From an uncultured Dorea sp. (lineage in GTDB: Bacteria > Bacillota > Clostridia > Lachnospirales > Lachnospiraceae), in NCBI GenBank assembly GCA_934295165.1, contig CAKRAT010000074.1, forward strand, positions 1 through 9,616: a stretch of 9,616 nt of DNA. The letters run 5' to 3'. Made by a program: the position numbers and the translations under genes. Below the pieces are notes generated by a model. The model saw only the letters and a list, made by a program, of their open reading frames with translations. It ran no database searches and was not told the origin of the DNA. Positions 1-6,199 of the stretch are shown piece by piece; the stretch's first letter is position 1, and each line of letters starts with the position of its first letter.

Positions 1-944
1 ATACCCTGTTTTACAGGCTCATCGGTATCTGCACATGCATGTGCGATCGATCCGGTACCGATTCCGGCCTCATTTGAGAAGATACCTCTGGAAACACCAC
101 GTCTCATAGTCATGAACATGCTTCCAACCACACCGCCTGTAAATGCTGACGGGTTAAATGCTCCTACAAAGATCATCTCAAATACATGTGGAACTTTGTC
201 TGCATTCAGTCCAACTACTCCGACTGCAAGGATGATATAGAATACTGCCATGAATGGAACCAGCTTCTCTGTTACGGTACCGATACGTTTTACTCCGCCA
301 AGTAAAACAACCGCTACCAGTGCTGCGATCACAATTCCGATCACCAGATTCACCATACTTACCTGTGCGTCATCGATCACATTGTAGCTTATAAGTGCCG
401 AATCGATGGATGCCGTAATGGTATTTACCTGTGTTGCATTTCCTGTTCCGAGTACTGTCAAACTTCCAAGGATCGCATATAGTGAAGCCATCCAGTACCA
501 TTTCTTACCGAGACCGTTCTTGATATAATACATCGGCCCCCCAACATAATCTCCCTCTGCATTCTTCTCTCTGTAATGAACTGCCAATGTAACTTCCGAA
601 AACTTTGTACACATTCCAAGTAATGCGGACACCCACATCCAGAACACTGCTCCGGGTCCTCCGATTGCGATGGCACCAGCAACTCCGGCAATATTACCGG
701 TCCCCACCGTTGCCGCAAGTGCTGTACATACTGCCTGGAATGGAGTGATACTCCCCTCTTTTGCTTCCGATTTTGTGAAGATGCGTCCGATAGAATTTTT
801 AATGGCATACCCGAATTTACGGAACTGTATGAATCCTGTACGGGCTGATAGCACAAGCCCTACACCGATGATACAGACCATTGCCGGAACTCCCCAGACG
901 AAATTGTTAACGGCCGCATTCACATTTTCAATTGTTTGTAACAT
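1..944 (-). CDS. Sodium:alanine/glycine symporter (AGCS family), N-terminal part, truncated by the window edge
   Basis: This is an integral membrane transporter that imports small neutral amino acids, usually alanine or glycine, with Na+. The 314 visible residues contain the AGCS hallmark GTGNIAGVAGA (about residues 81-91), followed by a GGPGAVFWMW membrane segment and FSEVTLAVHYR (about 115-125). GGPMYYIKNGLGKKW comes next, and further on are RRGVSRGIFSNEAGIGTG and the histidine-containing stretch at the edge. AGCS proteins are usually about 450-480 residues, so roughly a third is missing because the window ends, not because the gene is broken. The ATG at 944 is chosen because an AGAGGG ribosome binding site lies 6 bases upstream (about 951-956). 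The gene is divergent from the RpiR regulator at 1306, which suggests local control. The exact substrate cannot be read from the sequence. Confidence 0.93.
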   Translation of the reverse strand, partial: MLQTIENVNAAVNNFVWGVPAMVCIIGVGLVLSARTGFIQFRKFGYAIKNSIGRIFTKSEAKEGSITPFQAVCTALAATVGTGNIAGVAGAIAIGGPGAVFWMWVSALLGMCTKFSEVTLAVHYREKNAEGDYVGGPMYYIKNGLGKKWYWMASLYAILGSLTVLGTGNATQVNTITASIDSALISYNVIDDAQVSMVNLVIGIVIAALVAVVLLGGVKRIGTVTEKLVPFMAVFYIILAVGVVGLNADKVPHVFEMIFVGAFNPSAFTGGVVGSMFMTMRRGVSRGIFSNEAGIGTGSIAHACADTDEPVKQG

Positions 945-977
945 TTCTTTCCCTCTCTTTCGTCGTTCGATGGCTAG

Positions 978-1006
978 ATGATAACATACCTTTGTTTTTT
1001 TGTATA
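978..1006 (-). promoter_or_regulatory. Candidate promoter of the AGCS symporter gene
   Basis: On the minus strand TATACA (1006-1001) and TATCAT (983-978) are separated by 17 bases. The second box matches the -10 consensus at 5 of 6 positions and the first matches -35 at 4 of 6. The implied transcript would start near 971, giving a leader of about 27 bases. The region is very AT-rich, so chance matches are easy. Confidence 0.4.
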
Positions 1007-1008
1007 TA

Positions 1009-1049
1009 ATTATTTTCGCACTTTCACTATATATGTTATTATTTTCACA
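1009..1049. repeat. Direct repeat pair ATTATTTTCRCA in the divergent control region
   Basis: ATTATTTTCGCA (1009-1020) is repeated as ATTATTTTCACA (1038-1049), 29 bases apart, differing at one base. A weaker relative, ATTTTTTCACA, lies at 1194-1204. The pair lies just upstream of the candidate -35 box of the AGCS gene, where an activator or repressor could act. That the RpiR protein encoded next door binds here is inference. Confidence 0.45.
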
Positions 1050-1110
1050 TATGTTTTTATGCACTATGCACATAATTTTCCTTGTTTTTGGCAAATTTCA
1101 GTCAAAAAGA

Positions 1111-1140
1111 TTGGAATATGCTTCATTTGTATGATATATA
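1111..1140 (+). promoter_or_regulatory. Candidate promoter of the RpiR-family regulator gene
   Basis: TTGGAA at 1111-1116 is followed after 16 bases by GATATA (1133-1138), or after 18 bases by TATATA (1135-1140). Either would give a long pyrimidine-rich leader of about 155 bases before the ATG at 1306. The match is moderate and in AT-rich DNA. The perfect palindrome TTATCGATAA (1162-1171) lies about 20 bases downstream of the -10 box, where a repressor site would fit. Confidence 0.33.
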
Positions 1141-1305
1141 AATAACGACAAAAAATTATCATTATCGATAAGTTTTTTCTTCGTTCTTTCTTCATTTTTT
1201 CACATTTCCGATCAGATTTTTCTTTTTCCATCTTCTCTGTCTTGCAACTTTTGTAAATTCATGCTTAAATCTAATTATCAATATTACTTTCGGAGGAACT
1301 ATATT

Positions 1306-2163
1306 ATGAAAGATATGAAGGAATTACTTCATTCTGCACATCTTACAAAGACACAGAAGATCATTGCGGAATACGTTCTGGATAATGCTTCGGAAGCCTG
1401 TTTTATGACATCTACGGAGATTGCATTAAAGCTTGGGGTAAGCGAATCTTCCGTGATCCGCTTCAGCCGCACGATAGGATTTGATGGCTTTATGGATTTT
1501 CAGAAAACATTGCGAAAAGATTATCAGGATAAAGTACTCAGTATTTCCAGCAGTATTACGGTTCCGTCTCAGAGAATCGCAAAGCAGGCCAAATTAGATA
1601 CCTCTTCAGATTATATCAACCGGCATTTTAAAAATGCAGCTCATAACCTGGAAGAGATTTTTATCCAGAATTCCATAGAGACATTTGAGCAGGCTGCGGA
1701 CCTCATCGTTTCCAGTAAGCACAAATATATTGCTGCAACAAGGGGAAATATCTGTCTTGCAGATTTCTTTCTCCTGTACTTAAAACAGATGGTTCCGCAT
1801 GTAACCATGACAACCACGACTTCTATGAGTCCGATCGATCACATGTGTAATATCTCCCAGACCGACTGTCTGGTATTGTTCAGCTTTCCGCGGTATTCTT
1901 CTCAGGACGAGGTAACCGCTGAGATGGCGCGTGATGCCAGGGCTTCGATTATCGTGATCACCGATAAACCAAGTTCCCTGCTCGCACAATATGCAGATAT
2001 TCTTCTCACAGTCCCGGTTGACAGTAATACATTTTTCAATTCTATGATCGGTCCACAGTTCGTAACAGAATCTTTGCTTGAAATCATCAGCCATAAGGCA
2101 AAGGGAATTGAAAAGAGGTTAAATACGATTGACAAATACCTGAATAAACTTGGCAATTATTAA
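1306..2163 (+). CDS. MurR/RpiR-family transcriptional regulator (HTH plus SIS domain)
   Basis: This is a cytoplasmic DNA-binding regulator of 285 residues, normal for the family. The N-terminal HTH_6-type domain spans about residues 1-77, with a helix-turn-helix at about 35-57 (TSTEIALKLGVSESSVIRFS) followed by the typical GFDGFMDFQ. A SIS-type domain covers about 125-265. Where many family members have a GxGxS phosphosugar loop, this protein has AATRGNIC (about 143-150). It carries SFPRYS at 193-198 in place of the usual SxSG-type turn, so a phosphosugar ligand is doubtful. The start at 1306 is preferred over an in-frame ATG at 1261 because CGGAGGA lies 8 bases upstream of 1306, while 1261 has no ribosome binding site. 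Being divergent from the AGCS symporter, it probably controls amino-acid uptake, but that is inference. Confidence 0.9.
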   Translation: MKDMKELLHSAHLTKTQKIIAEYVLDNASEACFMTSTEIALKLGVSESSVIRFSRTIGFDGFMDFQKTLRKDYQDKVLSISSSITVPSQRIAKQAKLDTSSDYINRHFKNAAHNLEEIFIQNSIETFEQAADLIVSSKHKYIAATRGNICLADFFLLYLKQMVPHVTMTTTTSMSPIDHMCNISQTDCLVLFSFPRYSSQDEVTAEMARDARASIIVITDKPSSLLAQYADILLTVPVDSNTFFNSMIGPQFVTESLLEIISHKAKGIEKRLNTIDKYLNKLGNY

Positions 2164-2231
2164 TTTCTCACAAGTTGGAAAGATGCAGACCGCTCTTGGC
2201 ACTACCAGCTCTTTTGCATTCTTTTACACAC

Positions 2232-2289
2232 AAAAACCGGAGATAAGAGAATTTTCCCTGACATGGGACTTCTCTTATCTCCGGTTTTT
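2232..2289. terminator. Bidirectional intrinsic terminator between convergent genes
   Basis: Perfect 20-base arms at 2232-2251 and 2270-2289 flank an 18-base loop that itself contains CCC...GGG. The stem is GC-rich at its base (CCGGAGATAAGAG) and its outer ends are A5 and T5, so it can end transcription from the RpiR gene (plus) and from the GGDEF gene (minus), which converge here. Confidence 0.9.
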
Positions 2290-2333
2290 CCAGTAATGTT
2301 CTTCTGATGTTTATTCTCTTGCTTTTTCTTTCC

Positions 2334-3677
2334 TTATATTTTCTCTTTCTCATGGATCTGTGCTGCCAGGATCTTCACCAGCCTGCGCTGTTTTGCATAT
2401 AACTTGAGCATATTAAGCACACGCTGATATACAATCTTGGAATCAAATGGATAGCTGATGTAATCCACCGCACCTAATTCATATGCCTTCCGTATGTACT
2501 CTTCCGAATCCTGTTCGGATATCATGATCACAGGGATATCATCGATCCATTGTTCCTGATTCATATATTCCAGAACTTCAAAGCCATTCATTTCCGGCAT
2601 AATAATATCCAGCAGCATGACCAATATTCCTGTTCCATATTTTTTCAGCTTCTCTACGCATTCCTGCCCGTTTTTTGCTTCCAGTATCTGATATTTATCC
2701 TTCAATATCTCAGATAACATCTCCCTATTCATATCTGAATCATCCACGATCAGTATCTGTGGTCTGACTGCATCCAGATATTCATTCGGCTCTTCTTCTA
2801 TCAGTTCTTTTTCCAGTCCTTCCGCAATTGCTGTATTCTTATGCATTTTTGCAAGATACATAAGCTTATCTGCTCTCTGCACTGCTTCATCTATCGTTTC
2901 TTCCGATGTAATAACACTTCCAATACTGACAGACAACTGAAGTCTATCGTACCCAGGTACACACGTCGCAGCGATTTTGTTCTTAATCTTATTTAACTTT
3001 CTTGCAAGCCCTTCTCTGTCCATCTCCGGAAATAACAAAAGGAATTCATCTCCTCCATAGCGGATCAGTTTATCTGTTTTTCTGATAAAATGTTGAATCA
3101 CCTCTACAACCGTTATCAGAGCCATATCTCCCGCATGATGTCCATACGTGTCATTATATAACTTAAAATCATCCAGATCCAGTACCGCGACTCCCACTTC
3201 GCCTTCTGTCATCTTAATCTCATCTTCATAGTACCTGCGGTTATAAGCGCCTGTCAATGCATCCCTGTAAAGCTTCTCATTATAGACAGAAAGCATATGT
3301 AGCATTTTTCCATACCCCACCGCATCAACCAGCGTATCTTCGTCTAATTTCTTAAGCATCTCCATCACATACGGTTTTCCATCAATCTCTACATATCTGG
3401 AAAATACCTGAAATATATCCGAATCCAGAAATTCCAGTTTGGATGCCTGCTTTTTTTCTTTCAAAGATTTCATGGAAATACAGTTTTCACACGGTTTCAC
3501 CTTATTCCAGAAAGAGTAACACTGGCACATATCCATCGTATCTGCATCTTTTCCCTGTTCTTCTCTTTTACAAAGCATCTCACCATCAACAAGGCGCACG
3601 ACAGAGAACACCTCTCTTAAACACTCCATCTTCTGCTCTGCCTGTTCCATTGTCATACAGTCTTTTTTCTCTGCCAT
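2334..3677 (-). CDS. Diguanylate cyclase: cysteine-rich N-terminal domain, GGDEF, C-terminal receiver domain
   Basis: This protein of about 447 residues probably makes cyclic di-GMP from two GTP. Numbered from the GTG at 3680, a sensor-like N-terminal region carries CxC (52, 54) and CxxC (64, 67). The GGDEF domain spans about 139-290, with DLDDFKLYND (168-177), YGHHAGD (179-185) and an intact YGGDEF (208-213). RKTD (200-203) sits five residues upstream of GGDEF as an inhibitory I-site. A receiver domain (about 307-430) follows, with the acidic pair D313/D314, phosphoacceptor D358 in LLDIIMPEMNG, and S388. The usual receiver lysine is replaced by tyrosine (ISYPF, Y410). No membrane segment is seen. 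ATG 3677 is preferred over GTG 3680 because GAGG lies 7 bases upstream of the ATG and only 4 from the GTG. The gene lies 128 bases downstream of the MATE gene on the same strand. Confidence 0.9.
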   Translation of the reverse strand: MAEKKDCMTMEQAEQKMECLREVFSVVRLVDGEMLCKREEQGKDADTMDMCQCYSFWNKVKPCENCISMKSLKEKKQASKLEFLDSDIFQVFSRYVEIDGKPYVMEMLKKLDEDTLVDAVGYGKMLHMLSVYNEKLYRDALTGAYNRRYYEDEIKMTEGEVGVAVLDLDDFKLYNDTYGHHAGDMALITVVEVIQHFIRKTDKLIRYGGDEFLLLFPEMDREGLARKLNKIKNKIAATCVPGYDRLQLSVSIGSVITSEETIDEAVQRADKLMYLAKMHKNTAIAEGLEKELIEEEPNEYLDAVRPQILIVDDSDMNREMLSEILKDKYQILEAKNGQECVEKLKKYGTGILVMLLDIIMPEMNGFEVLEYMNQEQWIDDIPVIMISEQDSEEYIRKAYELGAVDYISYPFDSKIVYQRVLNMLKLYAKQRRLVKILAAQIHEKEKI

Positions 3678-3725
3678 CACAACACCTCATTCCTCCTGTA
3701 ATAACTTTTCCGCGTTAATATATTA

Positions 3726-3731
3726 ATTATA
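3726..3731 (-). promoter_or_regulatory. Candidate -10 element of the GGDEF-receiver gene
   Basis: A perfect TATAAT reads on the minus strand at 3731-3726, which would place a start near 3719 and a leader of about 40 bases. No good -35 box is found 16-18 bases upstream, so the call is weak. The 128-base gap to the MATE gene holds no convincing terminator, so cotranscription with the pump is also possible. Confidence 0.3.
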
Positions 3732-3808
3732 TTTTACCATATAATCTGCTGATTCTGAATGCAAAATCAGATCCTTCCACTTTTCCAAAACTGCCCCGGG
3801 ATATATTT

Positions 3809-5176
3809 TTATCCCTGCTTTTCTGATAACTTCATCCTCTTTTTCTTCCGCCAGAAATAATACGGGATCAGACACAACAGCGTCCCTCCCCATGCCAGCG
3901 GATAACTGATCAGCAGAACCTCCACCTCATGATGGATCTTTGTAAGGATCATGATCCACGGAAGTCTTACAAAGAACAGTCCCCCGAATGTAAATACCGT
4001 CGGCCAGAACACATCTCCCAGACCACGCAATCCACCCGACAGATTCTCAAGCAGCACACTTAACAGATAACTCGGTATCAGGAAACGCAGCATATATACC
4101 CCGATTTCGATAACTTCCGAATCTGTCGTGAACATATGATATAGCGGCTCGCAGAATATAAAAAGAAACGCAATAATAGCTCCCGTAAATATATAAGAAA
4201 TCACCACATTTACCCGGATACTCTTATATACCCTGTCCATTTTTCCTGCTCCGTAATTCTGTCCGGCAAATGTCGTCACTGCTGCTCCAAGCGCGCTCGA
4301 TACCGTCCAGAAGATCATATCTAATTTTCCATAAGCTGCCCATCCGGCAGCGGTATCCGTACCAAAACTGTTGACCGATGCCTGAATCACCACATTTGTC
4401 ACACCATATGCACATGCCTGAAGTGCTCCCGGCACACCGATCTTCAATTCTTTTTTTAACACTCTGGCATCCAGCCGGAGTTCCCGGAACTTTAATTTCA
4501 TGGCATCATATGCCCTGGTCAGCGACCAGGTAACCAGAATCGCACTGACACATTGCGAAATAACGGTTGCAAGTGCCGCCCCTGCAATTCCCATCTTCAT
4601 CCCTACCACCATAACAATATCCAGTATGATATTCATCACGCAGCAGACCAGAAGATACAGAAGTGGTCTTCTGGAATCTCCGACAGCTCTCATGATCGCC
4701 GACCCCATATTGTAAACCAGCGTAAACAGAATTCCCATAAAGTAAATTCTGAGATAGATTGCCGAATCTGCCATCATATCCTGTGGTGTATTCATGATCG
4801 TAAGCAGCCACGGTGTCAGCAGCGTACCCGCCAGTGATACGATCAGGCTAATCACAATCGAGAACAGATACGCCGTATGTAAGCCCACATGAAGACTCTT
4901 TCTGTCCTTTGCGCCATAATACTGTGCAATAATAACTGCCACTCCATTGGCCAGACCATTAAAAAAAGTAACCACAATCGTCGATAATACTGCTGCCGGT
5001 CCTCCTACACTTGCAAGTGCCGCTTTCCCCACAAAGCGTCCTACGATGATCGTATCCACAGTCGTATATAACTGCTGGATCAGCGTCCCGAGCATGACCG
5101 GAAAGAAGAAGATCAGTAACTGTTTCCAGATGACCCCTTCTGTAATCGCATTTTTTTCAATTGTTTTTTCCCCCAC
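3809..5176 (-). CDS. MATE-family multidrug/metabolite efflux transporter
   Basis: This inner-membrane antiporter couples Na+ or H+ influx to export of drugs or metabolites. The 455-residue length and two similar six-helix halves fit the family. Residues 31-50 (TLIQQLYTTVDTIIVGRFVG) are the classic MATE start. The first half also has AQYYGAKD, and an AIMRAVGDSRRP loop follows. The second half opens with KIGVPGALQACAYG and repeats the pattern as GQNYGAGKMDRV, with GGLRGLGDVFWPT near the end. The tail ends in a lysine-rich cytoplasmic stretch. Translation probably starts at GTG 5176, with GAGGA 8 bases upstream and no ATG nearby upstream in frame. It looks most like the NorM/MepA/DinF-type subgroups, but the substrate cannot be told. 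The GGDEF gene lies downstream on the same strand. Confidence 0.93.
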   Translation of the reverse strand: MGEKTIEKNAITEGVIWKQLLIFFFPVMLGTLIQQLYTTVDTIIVGRFVGKAALASVGGPAAVLSTIVVTFFNGLANGVAVIIAQYYGAKDRKSLHVGLHTAYLFSIVISLIVSLAGTLLTPWLLTIMNTPQDMMADSAIYLRIYFMGILFTLVYNMGSAIMRAVGDSRRPLLYLLVCCVMNIILDIVMVVGMKMGIAGAALATVISQCVSAILVTWSLTRAYDAMKLKFRELRLDARVLKKELKIGVPGALQACAYGVTNVVIQASVNSFGTDTAAGWAAYGKLDMIFWTVSSALGAAVTTFAGQNYGAGKMDRVYKSIRVNVVISYIFTGAIIAFLFIFCEPLYHMFTTDSEVIEIGVYMLRFLIPSYLLSVLLENLSGGLRGLGDVFWPTVFTFGGLFFVRLPWIMILTKIHHEVEVLLISYPLAWGGTLLCLIPYYFWRKKKRMKLSEKQG

Positions 5177-5238
5177 GTTTTTCTTCCTCTCTTATATCTC
5201 GTATATTATTCTTATATCTATAGCACATTTTTATCTTT

Positions 5239-5267
5239 ATTTTGACCATTCTTTTTTAAGATGTCAA
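5239..5267 (-). promoter_or_regulatory. Candidate promoter of the MATE gene
   Basis: A perfect -35 box TTGACA reads at 5267-5262 on the minus strand. A 17-base spacer leads to CAAAAT (5244-5239), a 4-of-6 match to the -10 box. The start would be near 5232 with a leader of about 55 bases. A 12-bp inverted repeat directly abuts the -35 box. Confidence 0.45.
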
Positions 5268-5298
5268 GAGGGATACTGTCACCAGAACAGCATCCCTC
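5268..5298. repeat. 12-bp inverted repeat upstream of the MATE promoter
   Basis: GAGGGATACTGT (5268-5279) and ACAGCATCCCTC (5287-5298) form arms of 12 bases around a 7-base loop. The single mismatch becomes a G-U wobble in minus-strand RNA. No T-run follows on either strand, so it is a poor intrinsic terminator. It may be an operator for the pump gene or the end of the ktrBA transcript. Confidence 0.6.
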
Positions 5299-5313
5299 AG
5301 TCTCTGCTTCTAT

Positions 5314-5542
5314 TTATGTTACAACAATTGTAAAATAGTATTTTTCTCTTCCTGTACAGCGGTATACGCTTATCTCCTTATTCCATTTAAAGCTGTATAC
5401 CCCCGGAATAACCGTTTTTATTTTTACCGGAGATATTCTCTTTTTCACATCCCCGTCTTCTCTATCTAAAATCTCCTCCTGGATTTCAGGCGGTTAATAT
5501 CAGGGTAACATTTACCGTAATATTTTCAAATAGAAGTTTTTC
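5314..5542 (-). pseudogene. Probable relic of an unrecognised protein gene between ktrA and the MATE gene
   Basis: On the minus strand a frame is open from 5493 to the TAA at 5316-5314 without an ATG. It reads as an ordinary hydrophilic protein end (PPEIQEEILDREDGDVKK, later PGVYSFKWNKEISVYRC, ending YYFTIVVT). The first usable start is a GTG at 5448, giving only 44 residues. A neighbouring frame, 5542 to about 5490, reads EKLLFENITVNVTLILTA before a stop. Joining the two by a one-base shift near 5487 gives a continuous chain. I do not recognise the family. It could also be non-coding leader DNA. Codon composition and fit are suggestive only. Confidence 0.3.
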
Positions 5543-6184
5543 TTATAATGCTTCTAACGCTTTGTTTGATCCTACTAGAATCAGAACCATCTCTTCGCGC
5601 AGGACTTCAGAAGGATCTGGATTGACCTCCACATGCGTCCCACTTTTAATTCCTACTACATTCACTTCATAGCTCTGACGCACATCCAATTCTTTCAAAG
5701 TTTTTCCACTCCATTTTACAGGCATTGGCGTCTCTACAATACTATAATCCGGAGACAATGCGATCCAGTCTGTAAAACTGGCAGACATCAGATTTTTCGC
5801 CATACGGACTCCCATTTCTTTTTCTGGGAAAATAATAGAATCTGCGCCAATTTTTGTCAATACTGTTGCATGACGCTCATTTTTGGCTTTTGCAACCACA
5901 TTCGGTACTCCAATTTCCTTACACACCAATGTGGCCATGATACTTGCTTCCAGACTTTCTGCTTCTGCAATTACAACACCATCCAGATTTCTCGTTCCAA
6001 GAGATCTGATAAACTCCGGGTCTCCGATGTCTGCCTGCATCGCATACGACACAGAATCCGCAATTCCTTTTACCCTCTCCATGTCTTTATCCACTGCAAC
6101 CACCTCACATCCGAGCCTTTGCAATTCTAACGCAATACTTTCACCAAAACTACCTAAACCAAATACCGCATATTGTTTCTTCAT
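5543..6184 (-). CDS. ktrA: K+ uptake regulatory subunit, RCK domain protein of the KtrA/TrkA type
   Basis: This is the cytoplasmic gating ring protein of a Ktr-type potassium transporter, 213 residues, as expected for KtrA. The N-terminal Rossmann RCK_N domain has GLGSFG (9-14) for binding NAD or adenine nucleotides and an acidic residue after the second strand (VVAVDKD, D32). RCK_C covers about 140-213 and in homologues can bind cyclic di-AMP. The ATG at 6184 has GGGAGG 6 bases upstream. It lies 15 bases downstream of ktrB on the same strand, so the pair is an operon with the order ktrB-ktrA. The protein has a single RCK unit, unlike the doubled proteobacterial TrkA, which supports the ktrA name. 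Confidence 0.92.
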   Translation of the reverse strand: MKKQYAVFGLGSFGESIALELQRLGCEVVAVDKDMERVKGIADSVSYAMQADIGDPEFIRSLGTRNLDGVVIAEAESLEASIMATLVCKEIGVPNVVAKAKNERHATVLTKIGADSIIFPEKEMGVRMAKNLMSASFTDWIALSPDYSIVETPMPVKWSGKTLKELDVRQSYEVNVVGIKSGTHVEVNPDPSEVLREEMVLILVGSNKALEAL

Positions 6185-6199
6185 GTCATTCCTCCCTTG

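Larger units (their letters stand above)
945..1305. other. Divergent intergenic control region between the AGCS and RpiR genes
   Basis: These 361 bases hold no credible gene. They contain two candidate divergent promoters, the ATTATTTTCRCA direct repeats, a short tandem repeat ATGCACTATGCAC (1059-1071) and the palindrome TTATCGATAA (1162-1171). A strongly pyrimidine-rich stretch runs from about 1172 to 1260 on the plus strand. I see no hairpin with a T-run and no recognisable riboswitch. Confidence 0.6.
5177..5542. other. 366-base gap between the MATE gene and ktrA
   Basis: The gap holds, from the MATE side, the GTG leader, a candidate MATE promoter, the 12-bp inverted repeat and the possible gene relic. 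A small hairpin GGTAA...TTACC at 5504-5516 lies downstream of ktrA. No strong intrinsic terminator for the ktrBA transcript is visible, which is unusual for a gap of this size. Confidence 0.55.

Noticed and set aside
458..856. A 132-codon minus-strand frame overlapping the AGCS gene
   Set aside because: The overlapping frame contains the full AGCS signature, and this one has no known motif.
1141..1305. Riboswitch in the long leader of the RpiR gene
   Set aside because: The leader is a low-complexity pyrimidine-rich stretch without stable stems or a terminator hairpin.
1780..2156. Two minus-strand frames opposite the RpiR gene
   Set aside because: They are antisense to a gene with clear HTH and SIS content and lack ribosome binding sites.
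2168..2353. A short minus-strand frame between the RpiR and GGDEF genes
   Set aside because: It runs through both arms of the bidirectional terminator and is very rich in Lys and Arg, as expected for a chance frame.
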